Shown here one piece after another: positions 9,506 to 18,550 of a stretch of DNA of 64,000 bases. The notes under the pieces were generated by a model. That model did not search any database. It was not told where the DNA came from and saw only the letters and a list, made by a program, of their open reading frames with translations. Made by a program: the position numbers and the translations under genes. Every line of letters starts with the position of its first letter. The first letter of the stretch is position 1. Origin of the DNA: Kaistia algarum (lineage in GTDB: Bacteria > Pseudomonadota > Alphaproteobacteria > Rhizobiales > Kaistiaceae); NCBI RefSeq assembly GCF_026343945.1, contig NZ_JAPKNJ010000001.1:2232001-2296000 (forward strand), read 5' to 3'.

Positions 9506-9525
9506 TTGTCATGTAAGCATAACAA
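9506..9525. promoter_or_regulatory. Imperfect palindrome before the GntR gene (possible autoregulatory site)
   Basis: TTGTCATG and CATAACAA form outer arms around a 4-bp centre, and 14 of 20 positions are symmetric. The ATG/ACAA elements resemble the stronger palindrome at 9599-9618. It lies 37 bp before the GntR start. Weak evidence alone. Confidence 0.35.
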
Positions 9526-9582
9526 CAACACAACCGCCTTTGCCAACCTCGGAATTCGCAGGGCCAGCGCAGGTCCGTTTCG

Positions 9583-9618
9583 TTGACAGTCATGTTGGCA
9601 TGTTATACGTACAACATG
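9583..9618 (+). promoter_or_regulatory. deoC-type gene promoter with overlapping GntR operator
   Basis: TTGACA (9583-9588) forms a clear -35 box. The 20-bp palindrome CATGTTATAC|GTACAACATG at 9599-9618 (one mismatched pair) covers the expected -10 region (TATACG or TACGTA), the layout expected for a repressor site. The right arm GTACAACA is shared with 3734-3753. Confidence 0.6.
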
Positions 9619-9676
9619 ATAGGTTGGGAAGTGATGTAGCAGGGAGATCGGCGTGAGCGCTCAGGAGGCGTCCAGC

Positions 9677-10675
9677 ATGACGGATCGTGGCTTGCGGGTG
9701 ATTGCGGGAACGCGCGTGCAGGGACCCGAGCCGTCCAATCCCGGCATCGCCTTCACTGCGGATCCGGTCGAGAGCCTGAGGGTCAATCTGTCCGCTGCCG
9801 AGCGCCGGACCGCCGCTTTGGCCGGCCGGCGCACCGTCAAGAAGGACTGGCAGGCGGCCTGGCTCGTCCGCGCCCTTCAATGCATCGATCTGACGACGCT
9901 CAGCGGCGACGACACGGCCGGGCGCGTGCGCCGGCTCTGCGCCAAGGCGATGCATCCGCTGCGCGCCGATTTGCAGGCGGCACTCGGCCTGTCCGAACGG
10001 AGGATTACCACCGGCGCGATCTGCGTCTATCACCGCTTCGTATCGACGGCGGTCGATGCGCTCCAGGGCTCCGGCATTCCCGTCGCCGCCGTTTCCACCG
10101 GGTTCCCGGCGGGCCTCTCCCCCTTCGCGACGCGCCTTGAGGAAATCAGGGCCTCGGTAGCCGATGGCGCCGAGGAGATCGACATCGTCATTACGCGCGA
10201 GCATGTCCTCACCGGCAATTGGCGCGCGCTCTATGACGAGATCCGGGCCTGCAAGGATGCGTGCGGACCTGCGCATATGAAGACCATCCTAGGCACCGGC
10301 GATCTGCAGACGCTCCGCAATGTCGGCCGCGCCTCCTGGGTCGCCATGATGGCCGGCTCCGATTTCATCAAGACGTCGACGGGCAAGGAAAGCATCAATG
10401 CGACGCTTCCCGTGACGCTCACCATGATCCGGGCGATCCGCGACTATCGCGAGATGACCGGGCATGTCGTCGGCTACAAGCCGGCCGGCGGTATCTCGAC
10501 GGCCAAGGACGCGCTCGCCTATCTCGCCCTGATCAAGGAAGAGCTGGGCAATGACTGGCTGCAGCCTAACCTCTTCCGCTTCGGTGCCTCGTCGCTTCTG
10601 GCGGATATCGAGCGCCAGCTCGAACACCATGTCACCGGGCGCTACGCCTCCTTCAGCCACCATTCGATGGCCTGA
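9677..10675 (+). CDS. deoC: Deoxyribose-phosphate aldolase family protein (DeoC-like)
   Basis: Class I aldolase, 332 aa from the ATG at 9677. This start is chosen because AGGAGG (9663-9668) lies 8 nt upstream; a GTG at 9653 is an alternative. The Schiff-base lysine is in DFIKTSTGK (Lys232) and the second catalytic lysine in GYKPAGGI (Lys268). The canonical reaction gives acetaldehyde and glyceraldehyde 3-phosphate from 2-deoxyribose 5-phosphate. The protein is longer than E. coli DeoC (about 259 aa) owing to an N-terminal extension. Aldehyde dehydrogenase follows after 47 bp and could remove the aldehyde product. The true substrate may differ, because no kinase or phosphopentomutase is nearby. 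Confidence 0.88.
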   Translation: MTDRGLRVIAGTRVQGPEPSNPGIAFTADPVESLRVNLSAAERRTAALAGRRTVKKDWQAAWLVRALQCIDLTTLSGDDTAGRVRRLCAKAMHPLRADLQAALGLSERRITTGAICVYHRFVSTAVDALQGSGIPVAAVSTGFPAGLSPFATRLEEIRASVADGAEEIDIVITREHVLTGNWRALYDEIRACKDACGPAHMKTILGTGDLQTLRNVGRASWVAMMAGSDFIKTSTGKESINATLPVTLTMIRAIRDYREMTGHVVGYKPAGGISTAKDALAYLALIKEELGNDWLQPNLFRFGASSLLADIERQLEHHVTGRYASFSHHSMA

Positions 10676-10722
10676 GCGACCTTTCGGTTGCATCGGGTCA
10701 GGGAGCGATCCCGGAGAGTCCC

Positions 10723-13098
10723 ATGTCGATTGCTGAGATCCTCGAAACGATGGAATACGGTCCCGCCCCCGAGAGCGACAAGGAGGCGCGGGAGTGGATC
10801 CGTAGCCTTGGTGCCGAGACGAAGCTGTTCATCGGCGGAGCCTGGCGTAAGGCGAAATCCGGCGCCACGCTCGACACCGTCGCGCCCGCGACCGGCGAGG
10901 TGCTGGCAAAGATTGCTCTCGCCAATGCGGCGGATGTCGACGCAGCCGTGAAGTCTGCGGCGAAGGCGGGGCCGGCATGGAAGGCGCTCTCCGGTCATCA
11001 GCGCGCTCGGTATCTATACGCCCTAGCGCGGCTCATTCAGCGTCACAGCCGCCTTTTCGCCGTCGTCGAAACGCTCGATAACGGCAAGCCGATCCGGGAG
11101 AGCCGCGACATCGACATCCCGCTCGTCGCGCGCCATTTCTATCATCATGCCGGCTGGGCGCAGCTCATGGACAGCGAACTCGCCGATCGGGAGCCGATCG
11201 GCGTTTGCGGCCAGATCATTCCGTGGAACTTCCCGCTGCTGATGCTGGCATGGAAGGTCGCCCCGGCCATCGCGCTCGGCAACACCGTCGTGCTGAAGCC
11301 GGCGGAATACACCCCCCTCACAGCGCTGCTGTTTGCGCAGATGTGCCAGAAGGCGGGCCTGCCGGACGGAGTCGTCAACATCGTCACGGGTGACGGCACG
11401 ACGGGAGAGGCGATCGTCCGCCATCCCGAGATCGACAAGATCGCGTTCACGGGCTCGACGGAGGTCGGCCGTATCATTCGCGAGGCGACGGCCGGAACCG
11501 GCAAGAGCCTCACGCTCGAACTCGGCGGCAAATCGCCCTTTATCGTCTTTGAAGATGCCGATCTCGACGCGGCTGTCGAGGGTGTCGTCGATGCCATCTG
11601 GTTCAATCAGGGCCAGGTCTGCTGCGCGGGCTCCCGCCTGCTGGTGCAGGAAGGCATCCATGATCGCTTCGTCGCCAAGCTGCGGGCGCGCATGGAGACG
11701 CTTCGCGTCGGCAATCCGCTCGACAAGGCGATCGACATGGGCGCGATCGTCCATCCGGTGCAGCTCCAGCGCATCCGCGAACTGGTGGAGCTCGGTGTCC
11801 AGGAGGGTGCGAAGCTGCATCAGCCGGGCGCCCGCCTGCCGGAAGGCGGTTGCTTCTATCCGCCAACGCTGCTGACGGGGGTTCACCCGGCGTCGACCGT
11901 CGCGCGGGTCGAGATTTTCGGCCCCGTGGCGGTAGCGACGACGTTCCGCACGCCCGCAGAAGCGGTCGAACTCGCCAACAATACCGAATATGGCCTCGCC
12001 GCCTCGATCTGGTCCGAGACGCTGTCGCTCGCGCTCGACATCGCCCCAAAGCTCAAATGCGGTGTCGTCTGGGTCAACGGCACCAATATGTTCGATGCCG
12101 GGGTCGGTTTCGGCGGCTACAAGGAATCCGGTTTCGGGCGCGAAGGCGGTCGGGAGGGGCTGGCGGCCTATTCCAAGCTCAGACGCGGCGTCAAGGCCGT
12201 CCCGCTTCGCTCCGAGCCCCAGCCGGCGCCGACCGGCGACGTCCTCGGCACGGCCTTTGTCGATCGCACCGCCAAGCTCTATGTCGGCGGCAAGCAGGCG
12301 CGGCCCGATGGCGGCTATTCACGCCCTGTCCTGACGCCCACCGGCGCGGTGCTGGGCGAGGTCGGCGAGGGCAACCGCAAGGACATCCGCAATGCCGTCG
12401 AGGCGGCGCGCAAGGCAACCGGCTGGTCCGGCGCGAGCGAGCATAACCGCGCGCAGATCCTCTATTACATCGCCGAGAACCTGGAGGCGCGCGCTTCGGA
12501 ATTTGCCGACCGTCTGTCGGCCATGACCGGCAAGCGCAAGCAGGACAGCGCGCGGGAAGTGGCCGCTTCCGTGTCGCGGCTCTTCTCCTATGGCGCCTGG
12601 GCCGACAAGTTCGAGGGCGCGGTGCATCGACCCCCGATCCGCGGCGTGGCGCTGGCGATGAATGAACCGGTCGGCATTCTTGGCATTGCCTGTCCCGAAA
12701 GCCCGGGCCTGCTGGGCTTCGTCTCGACCTTCGCACCGGCGATCGCCACGGGAAATCGCGTCGTCGCCCTTCCCTCGCCGCGCTATGCGCTCGCCGCGAC
12801 CGATTTCTACCAGGTGTTCGAGACATCGGATCTGCCGGACGGTGTCGTCAACATCGTGACCGGCGACCGCGATGCCCTGATCGTCGATCTGTCGAAGCAC
12901 GAGGAAGTGGACGGCGTCTGGTATTTCGGGACGTCGGAGATCGCCAGCCGGGTCGAGAAGGCGTCGGCCGGAAACCTGAAGCAGGTCTGGACGGAGACGG
13001 TCGAACGGGACTGGTTCGGCCCGGCCTCCGGAGAAGGGCGCGAATTCCTCGGCCGGGCGACCCAGGTCAAGAACATCTGGATCCCCTATGGCGAGTAG
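10723..13098 (+). CDS. ALDH16-like aldehyde dehydrogenase with a second, non-catalytic ALDH domain
   Basis: The protein has 791 aa and two aldehyde-dehydrogenase domains. The N-terminal domain (about 1-490) has the NAD-binding QIIPWNFP, general base Glu266 in LELGGKSP and catalytic Cys300 in GQVCCAGSR. The C-terminal domain (about 500-791) keeps the fold pattern (EPVGILGI, LPDGVVNIVTGD) but has no GQxC motif; the equivalent place reads TETVERDWFG. This matches the ALDH16 family, whose bacterial members have an active first domain and an inactive second. It follows the DeoC-like aldolase, so acetaldehyde or a sugar aldehyde is a plausible substrate. Confidence 0.88.
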   Translation: MSIAEILETMEYGPAPESDKEAREWIRSLGAETKLFIGGAWRKAKSGATLDTVAPATGEVLAKIALANAADVDAAVKSAAKAGPAWKALSGHQRARYLYALARLIQRHSRLFAVVETLDNGKPIRESRDIDIPLVARHFYHHAGWAQLMDSELADREPIGVCGQIIPWNFPLLMLAWKVAPAIALGNTVVLKPAEYTPLTALLFAQMCQKAGLPDGVVNIVTGDGTTGEAIVRHPEIDKIAFTGSTEVGRIIREATAGTGKSLTLELGGKSPFIVFEDADLDAAVEGVVDAIWFNQGQVCCAGSRLLVQEGIHDRFVAKLRARMETLRVGNPLDKAIDMGAIVHPVQLQRIRELVELGVQEGAKLHQPGARLPEGGCFYPPTLLTGVHPASTVARVEIFGPVAVATTFRTPAEAVELANNTEYGLAASIWSETLSLALDIAPKLKCGVVWVNGTNMFDAGVGFGGYKESGFGREGGREGLAAYSKLRRGVKAVPLRSEPQPAPTGDVLGTAFVDRTAKLYVGGKQARPDGGYSRPVLTPTGAVLGEVGEGNRKDIRNAVEAARKATGWSGASEHNRAQILYYIAENLEARASEFADRLSAMTGKRKQDSAREVAASVSRLFSYGAWADKFEGAVHRPPIRGVALAMNEPVGILGIACPESPGLLGFVSTFAPAIATGNRVVALPSPRYALAATDFYQVFETSDLPDGVVNIVTGDRDALIVDLSKHEEVDGVWYFGTSEIASRVEKASAGNLKQVWTETVERDWFGPASGEGREFLGRATQVKNIWIPYGE

Positions 13099-13208
13099 CG
13101 TCGGCACGGTGGCTCGCTGAAAGGCTCTTTCGAAGGGAGCGATTCCCGGCCATCTTGCGTCGAACCAAGAATCGGCACGCAGGCGTGTCAAAGGGAGGAG
13201 AAACTGAA

Positions 13209-14102
13209 ATGAACAAACTCGGCGTTCACGCGCTCGTCTGGGAAGCGGGATGGAGCCACGAGGAGTGCACGCGGGCGATCGCGAGGACGGCCGAGGTCGG
13301 ATATGATTTCATCGAGGCACCGGCGCTCGATCCCGGCTCGATCGATGTCGATTTCACCCGCCGCCAGCTGGAACTGAACGGGATCGGCATCAACCTGTCG
13401 CTGGGGCTGGACGCCGATACGGATATTTCCAGCGGCGACAAGGAAAAGGCCGCGCGCGGCAAACAGAAGCTCGAGGATGCGGTGCGCGTCGCCCGGGATC
13501 TCGGCGCGCAATATGTTTGCGGCATCCTGCATTCGGCGTTCCAGAAGAATGTCTGGCCGACCACGAGCGCCGGTGTGGCGATGTCCGCGGAAGTGCTGGG
13601 ACAAGTCGCCGAGACGGCGGCCGCCAGCGGCATCACGCTCGGCCTGGAAGTGGTGAACCGGTACGAATCGAACCTGCTCAACACCGCCTCTCAGGGTGTC
13701 GAGCTGTGCAAGCGGATCGGCGCGCCGAACGTCAAGGTTCATCTCGATGTCTACCATATGAACATCGAGGAATCGGATATCGGCGCGGCGATCCGCGATA
13801 CGGGTTCGTATATCGGCTATTTCCACACCGGCGATTCGCATCGCGGCTATCTCGGCTCGGGCACCATCAACCTCGCCGAGGTTTTCCGGACGCTGGTCGC
13901 GATCGGCTATACTGGACCGATCGCGTTCGAGAGCTTCTCCTCGCGCGTCGTCGGCCAGCCGCTGGAAGGTATCCTCGGCATCTGGCGCAATCTCTGGGAG
14001 GACAGCCACGATCTGGCGTCCCACGCGCTGATGTATACACGCGCCCAGCTGAAGGCCGCGCAGGAGACGCTGAAGCAGCCCGAACGCAGCCGGCTTCCCT
14101 GA
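13209..14102 (+). CDS. Ketose 3-epimerase (D-tagatose/D-psicose 3-epimerase family)
   Basis: TIM-barrel sugar epimerase, 297 aa. The metal and catalytic residues of the D-psicose 3-epimerases are visible: Glu147 in LEVVNRYE, Asp180 in HLDVYHMNIEE, His206 in YFHTGDSHRG and Glu241 in AFESFSS. Each number is exactly five less than in the Agrobacterium enzyme (152, 185, 211, 246). The ATG at 13209 has a GGAGGAGA site just upstream; a longer frame from 13155 lacks one. It is the last gene of the aldolase-dehydrogenase unit. It would act on free ketoses or related substrates; specificity is not resolved. Confidence 0.88.
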   Translation: MNKLGVHALVWEAGWSHEECTRAIARTAEVGYDFIEAPALDPGSIDVDFTRRQLELNGIGINLSLGLDADTDISSGDKEKAARGKQKLEDAVRVARDLGAQYVCGILHSAFQKNVWPTTSAGVAMSAEVLGQVAETAAASGITLGLEVVNRYESNLLNTASQGVELCKRIGAPNVKVHLDVYHMNIEESDIGAAIRDTGSYIGYFHTGDSHRGYLGSGTINLAEVFRTLVAIGYTGPIAFESFSSRVVGQPLEGILGIWRNLWEDSHDLASHALMYTRAQLKAAQETLKQPERSRLP

Positions 14103-14192
14103 ACGTTGTTTCCGCCTGCAGGACGGCGTCGATCAGGCGCGGAGCGTCCGGCAGGCGGATCCCTTCCAACGAAGATCCGGAAGAAGAGCGGG

Positions 14193-14969
14193 TCAGAGAC
14201 GCGCCTTCGCGAACAAGCGATAGAAATTGTCGGATGTCGTGCGGGCGAGCTCGTCAGCCGTGACGCCGCGCAACTCTGCCAGAAGCTGAGCCGTCCGCAC
14301 GATATGGGCCGGTTCGTTGCGCTCGTCCTGGTAGGGAACAGGCGCCAGCGAGGGGGAATCCGTTTCCAGCAGCAGGCGGTCGGCAGGGGCCGATGCTGCG
14401 ATCTCCCGCATGGCATGGTTGTCCGGATAGGTCAGCAGGCCGCCGAATCCGAGATAGCCGCCGAGCTCCAGCGCCGTCTTGGCCAGTTCGGGGCCGCCGG
14501 AAAAGGCGTGCACGACGAAGCGGAAACGGCCCTTGGACATGCCGCTCCGCAACATGTCGATCATGGCCGCGTCCTGCCGCACGGAGTGGATCACCAGCGG
14601 TAACTGGGTCTCGCGGGCGGCATCGATATGGGCCTGGAATACAGCGACCTGCGCATCCCAGGAGGCGTTGCCGTAAAACGTGTCGAGACCGGCCTCGCCG
14701 ATGCCGATGACTTTCGGGTGGCGGGTATGGGCTGCGATCTCGGCGGCGGTGACGTCATGTTCTTCGTCGGCAAAATGAGGCAGCGTGCCGACCGTGCACC
14801 AGACATTGTCATAGGTCTCGGCGACGGCTCGCACCCGGCCGAAATCGCGCACGCGAATGCCGATGCAGACATAGGCGTCGACGCCGGCCGCCGCGGCCCG
14901 TGCCATCACCTCGTCGCGGTCGGTGGCGAATTCGTCGAAATCCAGATGCAGATGGCTGTCGATGAGCAT
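14193..14969 (-). CDS. TatD-family metal-dependent hydrolase
   Basis: TIM-barrel amidohydrolase-superfamily protein, 258 aa. All six expected metal positions are present: His6 and His8 (DSHLHLD), Glu in GEAGLD, His in VIHSVRQD, His in VVHAFSGG and Asp in LETDSP. Known TatD proteins are 3'-5' nucleases. This copy starts 9 bp after a BMP-type ABC permease gene and is the last gene of that importer operon, so a role in processing the imported solute is possible. The GTLPHF segment differs from the usual TatD GxHPH form. Confidence 0.85.
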   Translation of the reverse strand: MLIDSHLHLDFDEFATDRDEVMARAAAAGVDAYVCIGIRVRDFGRVRAVAETYDNVWCTVGTLPHFADEEHDVTAAEIAAHTRHPKVIGIGEAGLDTFYGNASWDAQVAVFQAHIDAARETQLPLVIHSVRQDAAMIDMLRSGMSKGRFRFVVHAFSGGPELAKTALELGGYLGFGGLLTYPDNHAMREIAASAPADRLLLETDSPSLAPVPYQDERNEPAHIVRTAQLLAELRGVTADELARTTSDNFYRLFAKARL

Positions 14970-14978
14970 CCCAAAGTC

Positions 14979-15929
14979 CTATTCGGCCTTGTGGCGTTGG
15001 AAGGGCTGTCCGAGCGCCGCGGGGTCGCGCACCTTTTCAGCAAAGCCGATCAGCACGATGACGGTGAGAAGATAGGGCAGCATGACCAGGAACTGATAGG
15101 GGACACCGATCCCGAGATTCTGGCCGCGCAGCTGGAACGCATCCGCTCCGCCGAACAAGAGCGCGGCCGCGAGAACGCCCCAGGGATTGCGGCGCCCGAG
15201 CAGCAAGATCGCCAATGCGATATAGCCGCGCCCGGCTGTCATGTTGTCCAGAAACAGGCCCGTCGCGCTCAGCGACAGGAAGGCACCCCCGAGGCCCGCC
15301 AGCAGGCCTGAGACCACCAGGCACAGGGTGCGGATCCCGTTGACCGAGATGCCCAGCGTCTCCGCCGCGGCCGGATGCTCGCCGACAGCGGTGATCGCCG
15401 TGCCGATCGCCATGCGCGAGACCACGATCCAGGCGGCGGGGATCAGCAGCAGCGCCACATAGACCAGAGCGCCCTGCTGGAACAGCAGTGGGCCGAGCAG
15501 TGGAATCTGGTGCAGCAACGGGATGTCGATGGCCGGGAAGGGCGTCACGCGCGGTGCGTTGGTTCCGGTGCCGAACAGGGCCCGAAAGGCATAGCTGGTG
15601 ACACCGACCATCAGCAGGTTGATGGCGATGCCGACGACGACCTGGTTGCTGCTGAGCCGCACCGTGTAGAAGGCCAGGATCAGGCCGATGACGGCGCCGG
15701 CCACCATGCCGCCGATAACGCCGAGCCACAGGTTGCCACTGGCGAAGGCCACGGCAAAGCCGACAAAGGCGCCGCTCAGCATGGTGCCTTCCAGGCCGAT
15801 GTTCAGCACGCCCGCTCGCTCGGCGAACATGCCGCCCAGTGCCGCGAGCATGATCGGAATGGCGAGGCGCGTGGTGGCCTGCAGGAAGCCGACCGTCACG
15901 GGATCCGAGAGATAGGCCAGGATATCCAT
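14979..15929 (-). CDS. ABC transporter permease, nucleoside/BMP type (NupQ-like)
   Basis: Inner-membrane permease of the BPD_transp_2 family, 316 aa, with about eight hydrophobic helices. The segment ERAGVLNIGLEGTMLSGAF near residue 40 is characteristic of permeases that work with BMP-family binding proteins. A second permease gene lies directly upstream (4 bp gap), as in nupP-nupQ pairs, so the two probably form a heterodimer served by the double-domain ATPase at 17009-18547. Confidence 0.9.
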   Translation of the reverse strand: MDILAYLSDPVTVGFLQATTRLAIPIMLAALGGMFAERAGVLNIGLEGTMLSGAFVGFAVAFASGNLWLGVIGGMVAGAVIGLILAFYTVRLSSNQVVVGIAINLLMVGVTSYAFRALFGTGTNAPRVTPFPAIDIPLLHQIPLLGPLLFQQGALVYVALLLIPAAWIVVSRMAIGTAITAVGEHPAAAETLGISVNGIRTLCLVVSGLLAGLGGAFLSLSATGLFLDNMTAGRGYIALAILLLGRRNPWGVLAAALLFGGADAFQLRGQNLGIGVPYQFLVMLPYLLTVIVLIGFAEKVRDPAALGQPFQRHKAE

Positions 15930-15932
15930 GGC

Positions 15933-17012
15933 TCAGACGGCCTTCCCGCGGGCGAACAACGTGTCGAAAGCGCCGCGTCCGATCACGAACAGGACCACCA
16001 GCGCCTGGACGATGGTGGTCAATGTGCTCGGTACGCCCGACGCGGCTTGCATAGTACTGCCGCCGACCTGCAGCCCGGCAAACAGGATCGCCGCCGCCAG
16101 CACGCCGAAGGGATTGGTGCGGCCGAGCAGGGCGACGATGATGCCCGTATAGCCAAAGCCCGGCGACAGGTTCTCGATCATGCGGCGCTGCACGCCGACA
16201 ACCTCCATATAGCCCGCGACCCCGGCCAGCGCGCCGCTGAGCAGGAAAGCCGAGACGGTGATGGCCGTGACGTTGATGCCGGCATTGAGCGCGGCGCGCG
16301 GATTGAGGCCGACCACGCGCAGCTTGAAGCCCCAGGTGGTGTGCCAGAGCGCGACATGCGTCAGGACGACGGCCAGCAGCGCCAGCAGGACGCCCATATG
16401 GAGACGCGTCCCCTCGATGAGGTTCGGGAACCGCGCGGCGGCTGCCAGCCGCTCGGTCTGCGGCAAATATCCGGCGGCCTCCTGGAGCGGCCCGCGTAAC
16501 AGATAGGCGACGAGAAAGATGGCGATGTAGTTGAGCATGATCGTGGTGATCAGCTCGTTGGCGCCGAACCGCAGCTTCAATATGCCGGCGAGCACGGACC
16601 ACAGGGCTCCGACAACCATGGCGGTCAGCATCATCGCCGGGATGAGGATGAGGGACGGCAGGCCAGGCAGCATGAGCCCGACAAAGGCCGACGCGGTGGC
16701 GCCGAGATAGAGCTGGCCCTCGGCACCGAGATTGAACGCGCCGCCCCGGAACGCAATGGCGATCGCCAGGCCGGTGAAGGTCAGCGGAATGGAACGCAGC
16801 AGCGTCTCGGCCAGGCTGTTCCACGACCCGAAGGCGCCGTCGAAAAGGGCGCCATAGGCAGTCAGCGGATTGGCGCCCCAGGCGAGGATCAGCACCGCGC
16901 CGACCGCCAGGGCTAGTCCCACCGCTACTAGGCTGGAGACGATTTCCGTTCGCCGTGCCGCATGGGCGGCGGTGACGGCGGATGGCAGAATGGTCGGCTC
17001 GCTGACACTCAT
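15933..17012 (-). CDS. ABC transporter permease, nucleoside/BMP type (NupP-like)
   Basis: Inner-membrane permease, 359 aa, partner of the 14979-15929 protein. FRGGAFNLGAEGQLYLGATASA is the diagnostic segment shared with NupP/YufP-type subunits. The N-terminal helix begins near residue 30 after a short cytoplasmic stretch. Its start overlaps the stop of the ATPase gene by 4 bp, showing translational coupling in the order binding protein, ATPase, permease, permease, TatD. Confidence 0.9.
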   Translation of the reverse strand: MSVSEPTILPSAVTAAHAARRTEIVSSLVAVGLALAVGAVLILAWGANPLTAYGALFDGAFGSWNSLAETLLRSIPLTFTGLAIAIAFRGGAFNLGAEGQLYLGATASAFVGLMLPGLPSLILIPAMMLTAMVVGALWSVLAGILKLRFGANELITTIMLNYIAIFLVAYLLRGPLQEAAGYLPQTERLAAAARFPNLIEGTRLHMGVLLALLAVVLTHVALWHTTWGFKLRVVGLNPRAALNAGINVTAITVSAFLLSGALAGVAGYMEVVGVQRRMIENLSPGFGYTGIIVALLGRTNPFGVLAAAILFAGLQVGGSTMQAASGVPSTLTTIVQALVVLFVIGRGAFDTLFARGKAV

Positions 17013-18547
17013 GCGGCATGCCCGGTCATCATCGCGCCCAGCCGATCGAGCGTGACGTCGCGGCGCAGCATCGAACCGACGATGCGGCCGGCAAACATCA
17101 CCACGATGCGGTCCGACAACGCCAGCACCTCGTCCAGCTCGGTGGATACCAGCACGATGGCAGCGCCACGGGCCCGCTGTGCCAGCAATTGCTGATGCAC
17201 GAAGGCTGTGGCGCCAATGTCGAGCCCTCGGGTCGGCTGCACGGCGATGACCACGCTTGGTTCCCGGCTGAGGGCGCGCCCGAGCACCACTTTCTGCTGG
17301 TTGCCGCCTGAAAGCGTCATCACCCGCTGGCGAGGCCCGATGCAGCGAACGTCGTTGTCAGCGATCAGGCGCTTCGCGAAGGTCTCGATGGCCGGCAGCG
17401 ACAACAGGCCCCGGCGCGACAGCGGCGGCCGGTCGATCGTTTCCAGCACGGCATTTTCGGCAATCGAAAGGTCCACCAGCGCCGTGCGCTGCCGATCCTC
17501 CGGGATATGCGACAGGCCCAGGGCGATCCGCTCCGCGGGTCCGCTTCGGCTGACGTCGATGGCTCCGGCGGCAGACGCCATGATGACAGTCCCGGAACTG
17601 GGCGTGATCAGGCCGGCGAGCAGCTCCGCCAGCTCGTGCTGCCCGTTGCCGTCGACCCCCGCAATGCTGACGATTTCGCCGCTTCGCGCCGCCAGCGACA
17701 CGTCGCTGAGGCGCGTCACCTGTCGCTCGTCGACATAGCCGATGCCGCGCGCCTCGATAGCGATCGGACCGGCAACAGCCGTTTCGTCGACCACAGGCAG
17801 GGTGAGATCTTCTCCGATCATCAATCTGGCCAGTTCGGCGGGGTTCGTTTGGGACGTTGGCATGCTGGCGACGAGGCGGCCATGGCGCAGCACGCTGACG
17901 CGGTGGCTGAGCGCCATGACTTCACCCAGCTTGTGGCTGATGAAGACAATGGCGGTTCCGGCCTCGGCCAGCCTGCGCAGGACGTGGAAGAACCCCTCGA
18001 CTTCTTGGGGCGCCAAGACAGCGGTCGGCTCGTCCAGCACGAGGATGCGGGCACCACGATAGAGGGCCTTGACGATCTCGACACGCTGCTGGCTGGCCAC
18101 CGAGAGGTCACCCACCCGGGCATGCGGATCGACACGCAGATTGTAGCGCTCCCCGATCTCGTCCAGTTCGCGCGCCACCTGCCCGAGCCTTGGAAAATAG
18201 CGCCCGGCGCGGTCGATGCCGATGCAGACATTCTGCGCCACCGTCAGCGTCGGGATCAGCATGAAGTGCTGATGCACCATGCCGACGCCCAGTGCGGCAG
18301 CGTCGAGGGCGGAGGTCAGACGTGCGGGCTGGCCATTGATGAGGATCGTGCCTTGCTGGGGCACCTGCAGGCCAGCCACCACGCGCATCAGCGTGGTCTT
18401 GCCGGCACCGTTTTCCCCGAGCAGGGCATGGATCTCCCCGCGACCGACGGAAAAGTCGATCGAGTCATTGGCAATGAAATTGCCGAAGCGAACCGTGACG
18501 CCGCTCAGGCTGAGCGGCGCCGGTTCGGTTTCAGGACTGAAGCCCAA
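17009..18547 (-). CDS. ABC transporter ATP-binding protein, two domains (NupO-like)
   Basis: ATPase with two nucleotide-binding domains, 512 aa. Domain 1 has Walker A GENGAGKTT near residue 43, signature LSVASQQRVEI near 148 and Walker B ILVLDEPTAVL. Domain 2 has the degenerate Walker A GVDGNGQHEL typical of sugar and nucleoside importers, and the signature LSGGNQQKVVLGR near 415. It energises the permease pair downstream. It starts 3 bp after the binding-protein stop. Confidence 0.93.
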   Translation of the reverse strand: MGFSPETEPAPLSLSGVTVRFGNFIANDSIDFSVGRGEIHALLGENGAGKTTLMRVVAGLQVPQQGTILINGQPARLTSALDAAALGVGMVHQHFMLIPTLTVAQNVCIGIDRAGRYFPRLGQVARELDEIGERYNLRVDPHARVGDLSVASQQRVEIVKALYRGARILVLDEPTAVLAPQEVEGFFHVLRRLAEAGTAIVFISHKLGEVMALSHRVSVLRHGRLVASMPTSQTNPAELARLMIGEDLTLPVVDETAVAGPIAIEARGIGYVDERQVTRLSDVSLAARSGEIVSIAGVDGNGQHELAELLAGLITPSSGTVIMASAAGAIDVSRSGPAERIALGLSHIPEDRQRTALVDLSIAENAVLETIDRPPLSRRGLLSLPAIETFAKRLIADNDVRCIGPRQRVMTLSGGNQQKVVLGRALSREPSVVIAVQPTRGLDIGATAFVHQQLLAQRARGAAIVLVSTELDEVLALSDRIVVMFAGRIVGSMLRRDVTLDRLGAMMTGHAA

Positions 18548-18550
18548 GGC

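Noticed and set aside
15037..17019. 660-aa reverse frame across the two BMP permease genes
   Set aside because: Arg/Pro/His-rich translation in a shifted frame of two clear permeases; a GC-skew artefact.
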